Assembly: GCF_001039355.2 (NCBI RefSeq)
Contig: NW_019773736.1
Location: forward strand, 107,986-132,681
Length of the DNA stretch: 24,696 bases
From: Lingula anatina
Taxonomy: Eukaryota; Brachiopoda; Lingulata; Lingulida; Lingulidae
Direction: 5' to 3'
Part shown: in pieces, positions 11,614-22,743 of the stretch
Position numbering within the stretch: the stretch's first letter is position 1
Layout of the letters: every line of letters begins with the position of its first letter
The notes under the pieces: generated by a model
Databases searched by the model: none
The model's input: only the letters and a program-made list of their open reading frames with translations
What the model was told of the DNA's origin: nothing
Program-made: the position numbers and the translations under genes

Positions 11614-14600
11614 ATAGCTCACCAATGGGCAAAGATCCCTGGGCTCTGGTCCAACGGATGGTTCCAGCCACATTATTCCTGATATAACACTGCAGCACCA
11701 CCCTGCCTCCTACAGTTACCCTGATTCTCGGGTTGTTGATCACTGCGTATGTGTTGTTTACCACCAGTGGTCTCTCTGAAAATAATATTTTGTCCTGTGA
11801 TATGAAGGGTGATTTGGGTTATCAAATTACTGTCTAAGAGAAGAGAGAACATGTTTTACTGATGAATGTTTTAAGTATTTCATGCTTTCTCGTGTTGATG
11901 GAGCAAAAAAAAAAAAAAAATTAATTAATTAATTTCAACTATTTCTTGATTAGATTAAAATATCAATATTTCTAAAGACAAAATTTATTATATTAATTAT
12001 AGAAGTATTCATATGCAGATACAAGTATATCCTTTCATAATATAAAACTGTTCCAGTACTATTTATACACACTCATGAACACATGCACAGATACATGTAC
12101 ACATATACTTAAAAACCTCAAATCCTTATAAAAATAATATAAATTATATATATATAAATAATTCCATAATGCCTACGTCTGACATAAAGTATTGTCTCCA
12201 CACTGCTCTGTCCCGCGTTATTCCTTGCTGTGCATGTGTAGCGACCCTCATCCTCAGATGACACGGAGTTAATGCGGAAGACGCCTCCTCTGAAAGTGCC
12301 AACTCCCTGGCTGAAGCGTCCCCCAGACCAGGACAAGGTAGGCGTTGGTGAGCCGGATCCGATACATCTGAACTCGACAGATTCCCCTTCATATACAGTG
12401 GCATAGCGGGGCTCTATCCTCACATTCGGCTGTTCACCAGTCACTGCAGAAATGTAATATAATAACAATAAATATAATAATAATAACATGATAATAGTTT
12501 ACTACTACACCATAATAGCAGTCTTCTTTCAGGACAAGAGGTATATCAATGAATGAAAAAGAATCTAGCTCAAGTGCAGACTCCATGCATATAGTGGTCA
12601 CCATGTTACACTATTTTAAAATGTATTCAAAGCTTGTATTTGTAGATACATTAGAAACCCACTTATGTCAGAACCTATAAGGCTTAAAGTTTAAATACCA
12701 CAGGTTTCAACAAAGAATTTGTACATTTTGTATCAGACCAGTAGTTTTCATAGGTCTACATGTCCAAGTGACCACTGGGCAGTAAAGCTTATCACACACA
12801 CTTCACAATGGCTACTATACCTGTCAGTCTGGCCTCGTCCGTATCGACACTGAAGAGATTGGATCCCGTACAGATGTACACTCCCGAGTCCACAGGCTGG
12901 ACATTGCGGATGGTAAGAATTCCGTTCTCATCTGTGGCCTGAACTGGCAGACGACCACCCTGTTTTGTCCAAGCAATTGTGTAGGTGCTCTGAAGAGATG
13001 GAAATAGATTTGCAGGTAATTAAGGGAAAGATATTTAAACAGATAAATAAACATATAGATAAGTAAAAACATTTGCAGGGTATTATGGTTAAAGCTTTTA
13101 TATTTATTATATATATATGAATGCTGCTATATTAAATAATGCAATCCTATAAGATATTAAAATATGTATAAAAATCTACCTTAACATACTGGGGTAATTT
13201 ATAATATAGAATATTGTGACTTAAGCTTCTCTTCTCACTGAGATGTCTCATGTATACACAACAAAAAAAAACAAAATGTCAGACAAAAAAAGTGTTGCTA
13301 TCTATCATTACAATTTAATTGCTTAAGAAATAAATGGACTTATTTAAAGCTATCTGCCCTTTTTACAGTTTAACTTTATCTTTAAAACAACATCACTACC
13401 ACAGAAGCTGACAAATGAATAAAAATCTAAAGAGTGTTTTTACAAAGCAAAATTTCACATCTAAATTCAGGACCTGAAATAAAAGGTCAGGGGAAGCATG
13501 GACTGGAAACTTTTAACTTAAGATTTGTTTTTGATTTGGAACAAGTCATATATATCGAAATAGTTGAGAATAGAACCCCTATGCATAATCGAAGGGTTTT
13601 CTTACAAATAACAAATTTTTAGCTGTAAAGTGGTCTAGTTATATGTAATATCCTACAGTGTCTCTATGATTCTTTCAAAAATATATTACCAACACTTCAC
13701 TCCCAAATTCTCCAAAGAGTAAAAGAAGAAAAGTATGGTTAGATTATAACAGAATAAAAGACAAACTTAAGAGAAGACATTTTGCTGCAAAATGTTAAAA
13801 TGACTAAGAAGCTTCTGTGCATTCAAAAGCACACAAAATGACTGTTATCTAAATCTTGTTAATTGACATTTCAAAACATACAGTTTGCAATACAGCTGCT
13901 AAAGTTAGTAAACCAGGTGACAAAATAACATTTTTACCTAACTTCAATTGTAATACTGTTCAATTGCAATACAGCTGGCAGAAAAAATAGTCTAGCATGA
14001 TGTACAATTCTTAATTGAGATCCAGTAGAAAGAGTGAAGATCTCTACCAATCAAGGTTTAAGAAAAAACTCAAATAAATGACTAGGGCACCTGGATGCAG
14101 TTTAAATTTCTTTCCGTCCTTAATAACTGTCTATCCTGGTATTTTACATAAAATTTTGTGAAGAACATTTTGTGTTATCTTATACACTGAGTAACTGTTC
14201 CCAGGAGGCTGCTTTATGTCTCCAAGAGGGAGGATGATATGTCATTAATTAGACTAAATTTGAAGTCCAATAATGGCTTTAAAAGCTTTTTATTTTTACC
14301 ACATTTTGTTCACCAAAAGTAGTTCTTCACTACTTTGGTACAGAGCATTGGAAATTAGAGTTTAAGTAAAACTATTTTCCTTAAAATTGATAATTGTTAA
14401 ACCAATCAAATCTTGCAAGCACAGCAGAAAAGCTAACAACTGGATCACCCAACTTCCTTAAACAAAATCATTATGCAATAACTTAAACTTCAAAAATAAG
14501 TCCAAATTTGGCATGCAATACTAGTTTTATATTGTTATGAACTTCTAAACAAAATCTTTAGTGTACAACATGGATTTTTAAGTTGAAGTCTCAAAAGAAA

Positions 14601-15094
14601 AAAAATTATTAGCTGCCAGCTATTATGATACTTAAAAAGCTGACTATACGAAAGAAATGTTTAGTCTAACATTAAAAATGTATGTACAAATGGCAAACTT
14701 TATTCTAAAACAATGAGACTGCAAAGCCCGAAAGACACACCAATCTAGCAAGTACCCTAATCAAACTTAACTTTTCTAATATAAATAAAATAATTGAGCT
14801 GACCTATTTCCTAATATCTATAGCATTAAATAAAGCACAGTGCAGACAATTACTTTAAACAGCAGTATCTAGAATATTTTAGTGTTTCCAATTAAAAAAT
14901 CTGAGCTAACCTAATTCTTAGTATCTATGACATTAAATAAAGCACATTGCAGGCAATTACTTTTAAACAGCAGTTCCTATTATTATAATTTTATAGTTCT
15001 TGTTAAGTGAGTGTACATTTATCATTTGTATTACTGATGACAAAAATTTTCATACAAAATAAATGGACAGACAGGCAGACAGACAAACAGAAGC

Positions 15095-15127
<33 letters not shown>

Positions 15128-18100
15128 TAGATGGACATACAAACATAAAACATTTAAATCTACAGCAGGATATTAGGAGTGCTTGATTAAAACTCTCTAC
15201 TGTGCTTTTTGAACTACATTAACCAATCAAATACAATATAATATAATATAAATCAACTTTCCAATAGCACTATGCCATACTCTGGTTGCTACTCTACAAG
15301 CCTCTTGAGTTAAAGGTGTGCAGTACTACTAAGCTAGTGTGCCAATGCTGTGATTGGAAAAGTAAGTGCCAAAGAAACAGAGAAAAGAAATCGAAATTAT
15401 ATAAGCAATGGGGAAAATTAAGGCCCTCCCACCCGACTTTAAGTTAAACACAACACCATAATTCATTAATCATGTCAATCAAAATAAAAACATTAACACT
15501 AAGCCATTTGTCAAACCATAGGCATGTTTAGACACACAGTTTTAATGAAATTTTAATTTGATTATAAAAATTGGAAGCAACTGAAATTGTTTCAATACTA
15601 TTCATCAAGTCACAATAGTGATACATAATGAGATGAATTCAATGGTTTAAATTTCAGGACACAAAGATCCAATTTATTACAAAATTGTCATTCATTTTCC
15701 TTCACCACAGCACTATATAAAGTGTGTGTAAACATGCCCTTTGCCAAAAAAGATGCAATTAACCACCATCAACCAATTATTCCTATCAAAAGTCAACACA
15801 TTAACAAAATTAGCCCATGAAATAATTAAACAATTTAACTACAGGTAATTTATCTACAGGACTAGATATCAGAAATTCTTCACATCTTCATTTGTTACAT
15901 GATCCGATTTCTCCAAGAATTCCGAAATATATAGTTACACTTCAAAATGTCAAAACATTAGGAAAAAATTAAAAAAATTAAAAACAGCATCATTACGTTA
16001 TAAACCTCCAACTGATATCTAGTCCTTGTACTAGCAAATTACTGGTCATTTAATGCATACAGTTATGAAACACCATGAAAAAATCAATTAAAAATTTGAA
16101 TAATATTAATTGTAAAATTATTCCATGGTGTTTCAAAGCACCTGGGGCTAGTTCCACAAGAGATATTAAAACTGAAAGTAGGTCTCAACTTTAACACCCC
16201 AAATGTTTGTCTAGTTTCTCATTAAGTAGTTTACTAAAACAAAGTAACGGTTACTTTTGTTTCAAACATTCATTAGTTTCTTGTTACAAAACAGACACAA
16301 TATTTTGAACTTACAGTTGAGATCAACTTTCAATCCGGATATTTCATTGTGTGACCAGCACCGAATCAACTTGAGCACAGCAGCACCACCGAGTGTCATG
16401 CTGACTGTTTAGACCCACACTTAAACCCAAACTGGTTCAGAAGTCACATGGGTCACCAGGCAATGAAATTACATAGGGCACAGGCCTGTAGGTTGGGAAG
16501 ATTCATTGGGGTGGGGGAGAGAAAGTTTTTGGCCATAGAAGGGCCAATCTACATCAAAATGTGGTTCTATGCCATTTGTCCAATTGGCTCAATTCAATTA
16601 GAAGTTACAATGGGCCACTTTTACAGAACAAGACCTCCCCCGCACCTCTGAAATTGATGGCGACTGGTCCGTGAACCATATTCAACAGCTACCTGATGTG
16701 ATATCTGGAAAGACCAAGTCGTGTCCCAGATTATCAGACCACTTTCACCCAAACCAGTTCGAGTTAAGGGACCTGCTTCACAGAAGTAAATTTTTTTTAA
16801 TTTGAAAATTTTGACAAAGACTGCTAGCAGATTTATTTGACCAAGTCTTGTTTCATGAAGAATTTAAGCTGTTAACTTGCTTTGCTTAATATTCTTCTAA
16901 GCCTTTAAAACATATTGTGATGGACTTGACAATCTTTTTTTCTCTGATCAATGACAATAACCCACTAAGGTGGGTCAACATCATGCACATTGATCCAAGT
17001 ATTGAGAAAATGTTCTTAGTTCTATCACAATTCAAACAATCCTAGTTCAGCAGTATACATTGTATAAGCGATGTCCCCAAATTTTTCTTCATGTGAAACA
17101 GGTTGTAGGTCTAAAACTGACCATGCCTTATGTCTGGTAATTATGCAACATGGAGTGTTGGAGCATGTGTGGCAACCCCCCTACATCCCATAATTTAAAG
17201 GAGTTTTTTTTATCCAATAGTCTCTCAAATTTGTCCCATTACTGTTTATCACTTGTGCAGTTTATCAACATCATCTGTTCTATTAAATTTAACTATTTTA
17301 TTGATTTATACAAATAATTCTGATAATGCAATTATCATATCCAGAAAAAAAAGGGTTTCATAAGAAACATGCTCCAACTATCCCTGTGCTCTGTGGGGTT
17401 TTGTTGAGGTTCCATCATGATACAGAAAAGCTGCCATGTTATTAAGTGACACGATGTTAAAAAAAGTCCATAGTAGTTGTATCAGTATAAACCAGTAAGT
17501 TAAAGTTAGTTGTTAAAAACTATTTCAAAATACAATTTAAACTTACCCTCATCGGCAACATGTTTGTAGCAGAACATACTCTCGGGATCTTAAATCTACC
17601 ATCTGGTAGAAGTTCACATTAGTGACATATTAGAAAATTTTAGAGGGATTTTTGAATTAGTCTCTTACTCTATTTCTTGGGTTTCCTGAAGTTGGGATTA
17701 GGGTTAAAAGTCAAGGCAGCTTTTCTGTGAGTTCTGAGCCTCATACAAATCCCCAGAGTAGATAATTATTGAAAAGAAGGGAAGAAAACTACCAAATCTG
17801 ACACATACATCTCTAACCTGGCTAATACCAGAACAAATGAAACGAATTGTTGCTCCAATCAACGCCGTCTGCTGCTTGGGTTCTTCAACACGGACCACAA
17901 TGATATCTGTTCCTATAATGGAAAATAAATGGTGACAATTTGTTAAGAAAATATCTAAAAATCTACCCCGGGGTTCAAATCCAGAGCATGCTAACTTCTT
18001 TAATTTCAAACCCCTGTTATGACTGTCAGTGTAAAATGTGAGACTTGTTCACAACAATTATCAGAAACACACATCCAGTTATTTTGTAAAAGGCCAAGTA

Positions 18101-20765
18101 CTGTACTTTATTATATAAAACATTCTAGACTAACATTTGTGATAGGTGCAGTAGACGTATATCAAACATCAAAACTAAAGCTATAAAAACTACAGAACAT
18201 AAAATGTCATGATTGCCTGCTTCTTGAGTGTTTCCTCAAAAAGAAATTGAACAATTTTCTAGACTTTTGGTAACATCAAAGAACTCCAATTTGTACATTG
18301 CAACCACACTGTTTCAATGAGAATTACTTTTCATTATCAGTAGAAAAATATCATGAAATCATAGTAAATTAGACCAATATTAGGTTTGTGATTATCATTA
18401 ATGTAATCAACTACATCAGATCAATTGAATCAAAATTAGGCAATCATCAGAAGTCAAATCAATTATATCAAACTAATGATTACATCAAATCAGTGGTTGT
18501 CAATAGTTAATTATCACCATAAATCACATCACTTACTGACTCTGACTTGCAGTCTAGCTGTGTCACTCTTACTCCCTCCGTCCACTGTGGACACAGTACA
18601 AATATACTCTCCTTGGTCTGGTTGCTGGACATCACGGATGGTCAGTGAGTTATCATTGGCCACATTGGCTCTCTGAGGCAGAGCAAGACCTCCTGACCGC
18701 GTCCAGCGCACCGTGAATACTCCTGGTCCCCGCGCTGAGCAGTCGAATCGCACCGTGCTGCCCACATATTCTGTTATACTCTTTGGGACAACCTGAACAT
18801 CAGGGACAACTGTGCGAAGAGAAAAGTCAGATATTGAGAGTATAAAATTGTGTGGTTCAGAAATAAGATGTTCCATGTTTCTGTGAAGAGGTTTAGTCAG
18901 AATTAGTCAACAATAAGTGCATTAATAGAGTGAAATATGATAGTACTCTGTTACCAAGATATGTTCCTCTTAAGATTTATTCAATAACATTTAACTGACA
19001 TTGCCTTTCTACATTATCAGAATAAAAACAAATCATCTTTCATTAACTATCTTTCTCACCAATAACTGGAGTACATCTACTCCCTGCCTGGCGTGGATTG
19101 CCCTGATATCCATTAGCACATCTGGAATATAATATCAAAATCTATCAGAGGACCTCAAAGCACAATGAAAGATTTGTTGAGAAACTAAATGCTTTCTGTG
19201 TAAAAAGCAAAACAATCAATGAGAAATTGTATGGTTTTACAGATTTTATTTCAGTTCTAAGAATCAATAACTCTTAAAATTTTATAGAAGTAGTGATGTT
19301 CTGAGTGCAGACAATGTGCCTGTTCATAAGAATAAAACTGGGAGCAGAGGGCAAAATAATTCAAGAAACACCAGGAGCACAGCTCTATATGGGAGAACCT
19401 GGGGTCAACAGCGCAAGATTTTTGGGAAAATCCAGAAATCCAGAAGGCTCTCATCTCCAACTGACCTTTCACAGTTCCTGCCCACATATCCCACAGGACA
19501 CTGGTCACATGTGACTTGACCATCAGGGTCCAAGTGACAGGTCCTGGAGAACCTGAAATAAAGACATATTACAGACAATACTCAGAATTTCAACTCAATT
19601 ACCTGAATGTGTTGAATGGCTTTAATCATCTGAGAATTTGCAATTTTTTGCTTCAAATTTTAAGGATTTCTTTCTTTTTCTTCATTAATTAGATAACAAA
19701 TATTTTTTTTAAAAAATGGACAATGCAATATAAAAAGATGTATGTCTTAAAACATAAAGATCTGTTAATGTATCAATTTAGAGTTAAAAATATTTGACCG
19801 ACCAAAAGACCAATAAATTTCCTTAACAAAACTACTAGAAAAGTGTAACACTGTCACTCACTGGTTGGACGGAATGGTCAGTGGGCAAGGACAAGGTCGA
19901 CAGTCATTGGGTGTTCCTATGGTAGCATCGCCATAGTAACCATCAACACAACGGTCACAGCGAGCACCCTCCGTATTGTGCTGGCAGTTCTTTGTGGAGA
20001 AAAAAAAAAGATAGCATTAACCCAGGTCATTGTTGAAAAAACAATAAAAAGATACATGTATGTAACAGAAGGTTTTTTTAGTCTGAACAATGAATTAACA
20101 AATAAAGAAGCTACATCGAAATGATGAGAAGACATAACTACAGGCTGTCCTGTTACAATACCAATCACACAAATGCCTGTCTCCTCATTGCAGATGGATA
20201 AAATCAACCATATTTCTTACAAAGTGAATGGATGTTCAATTAAACTAGATGGCTGGACACTATGTATTTCTATTCCTGATATCTACCAGACATATTCCAG
20301 TCTCCTCATTGCAGGCAGAGGCATGTCCGTGACATTCACATCTTGTGCACCTTCCAAGAGGGTAGCTAGGATCTGCAATTCTGGTATAACCAGGGGCACA
20401 CAGCTGAAATATCACTGGTCATTTTTAAGTCTGTCTCATTCGTCTTTTATTAAGGCATAAAAAGGTTTCCAAGTCTTAAAATAAAAATTTAAGTCAATAA
20501 TAACATAAAAACTATAATATTATTATTTTCATGCTAAGCATTTTACTAATACATACATTTTTCTTCAGTTACTTAAATTTTGTTATACTATCATTATTTG
20601 CAATAAATGAATGTTTTATTATTGCAAATATTTTCATTACCATAGTAATTATCATGATGATCTTTATGATAATCAGCTTGATTATCACTTTTTACTAATA
20701 ATTATTATTTACAATACTATTATTACTATTTTTATCATTTTAATAATTAACTTTGTTATCGTAAC

Positions 20766-20796
<31 letters not shown>

Positions 20797-22217
20797 TGAC
20801 AAGAGAGGCCAGAGTAACCCTGTGGACAGGAGCAGTCCTCCACCATGGGCACCTGTTGCTGACCATTGTTCTGAGGGACTGCAGTGTCCAGGCTCAAATC
20901 TCTCAACGTCGCAAGACCCATGATGGTGTGGTATGTAGCACGGATCAAGATGGCATCCAATTTGGCTAGAACGGCCATGAAGTCTTTCCTGGTGATGGGC
21001 TGGCGATCTCTCCTGTTGAAGCTGGACTGAAATGAAATTGAATCTCAGGGTTCATGAAATTTTGTAATTATATCATTGTTGAAACTGTCAAGTGTAAAAG
21101 GTTATCAACAAAAATATTTAGTGCTAACAATTGCCATTATTCCCTACCAACATTCTAAAAATCTATACTTTTCATTTAGCTACAAGTTCCAAAATAATTC
21201 CATTCATTCTTTCACAAGCATACCATTTCAATTTTAACAAACAAACAAGACATCCAACACCATCTGAAATATTACTTCAGTCAATAAAAAGGTCAAAATA
21301 GCTAGCAGTTTAGGCAACTCACTTCTGTCATAGGTATTTCAAACCTTCTGCTCTCCTCGGGTCTGGTTCCTGGACGGAATAGATGGTACAGACGCATTTC
21401 TCCACTCTAGGTTTAAAAATAAATAACTTTTAATGACATAAATGAATAAACAAATATAATTAATTATTTACTGAAAAAGAGACTAAACAAACAGATCATT
21501 CCAAATAAAGATAAGACTTTCTTCCTATAATAATATTTATCATACAAACATTCACTTTGTTCCAAACTTGGTGTCAGTAAGCATTGTTTAATTGCAGATG
21601 TATATAAAATGCATTAAACGTATTCTTTAATGCTCAAATTCCATATGCCCCAGACTTTGTCTCACAGTTAATGCCCCCCCCCTCCTCCCTCTCCTTCTTC
21701 CTCTCATGTAGTTAAAAAGATCATCTTACAATCAGCTCCAAGTCCACATCATTAATGGATCTGCCTGCATCCTGAGCCACGCTGTAGGACAAGAAAAACT
21801 TCAGCTTGTTGCCATAGGAAAGAGTCTACGGAAAAAAATTATATGTAATTAAATATATAGATTACAGGGGCAGATTTAGAGATATTTTCTGACAGTCTTC
21901 CAAATTCTCTTTGTTGATCCAACTTTCATTTTTGACTGTCTTCCAACAGAATAAGATAGATTACAGTTAATGTAAACTTGAAAAAATCTGATCATCTTCT
22001 GGAAGACCAAGAAGACAGCCTCCATCCACCCCTGGTTTATGAATATCAGAAAATTTGAAATGATCAGTTTTCAACACATAAAATAAAACAGTATATGATT
22101 AGATTAATAGATCACAAATTTATTTATTGACCTCCTTCATCTTTTCTTTTCATTTTACCCATGTAAAAGTCTACTGAACATTTTACATGGATTTTAGACT
22201 ATGAATAAATTTATTAT

Positions 22218-22257
<40 letters not shown>

Positions 22258-22673
22258 TCACCTGATCTCCTCTGAACCGAGGAGGAAGATGGAAGAATAG
22301 ACTTTCTCGCTCTCTTTGCACATCATTAAATTGGTTGAATGTGATTTCCTGTCCGCTGACCACAAAGCCGTCTGTGATTTGGCGTGACAGTCTACTGTTG
22401 GTCAGCATGAAGTTATGGCTGCCATCACTGGAAAACTGGGGTCGTATCTGGGGAAAGGATTAAACACTACATTGGAGTTTGAACATATTGCTTTACTCTC
22501 TTTATTTCTCTTCACATCACCCTCTCTTTTCAGTGTTTTTCTCCCTTTCATTCACACACACAAATTCCTCCTCACTCTGGCTCTTTCTCTCTCTCTATCA
22601 CTCACACACACACAGCCGCTCACATCTCTCTCTCTCCATCTCTCTCACACAAACACATCTCTCTCTCTCTCCC

Positions 22674-22743
<70 letters not shown>

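Larger units (their letters stand above)
12990..17817. other. 4.8-kb intron splitting Ig domain 2
   Basis: By far the longest intron in the window (4828 bases against mostly 200-600). It holds a 107-base duplication (14796-14974), a GACA microsatellite (15063-15137), a hairpin (16066-16135) and a less AT-rich stretch (about 16310-16790). No gene, RNA or extra Ig exon was recognised. The short plus-strand frames at 13434-13622 and 16448-16651 resemble no family I know. Confidence 0.8.

Noticed and set aside
11623-11775. Alternative acceptors two bases downstream in AG-AG runs (also exon 15)
   Set aside because: They break the phase that joins all neighbouring exons.
17972-17982. B-box-like GGTTCAAATCC suggesting a tRNA or SINE
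   Set aside because: No A box 30-60 bases upstream and no cloverleaf could be folded by eye.
19257-19523. Open frames of 67-88 codons on both strands
   Set aside because: They overlap exon 11 out of frame and intron sequence; no cysteine spacing of an LE or Ig module.
20173-20460. Plus-strand frame of 95 codons
   Set aside because: Antisense to exon 9 and its duplicated tail; composition shows no conserved domain.
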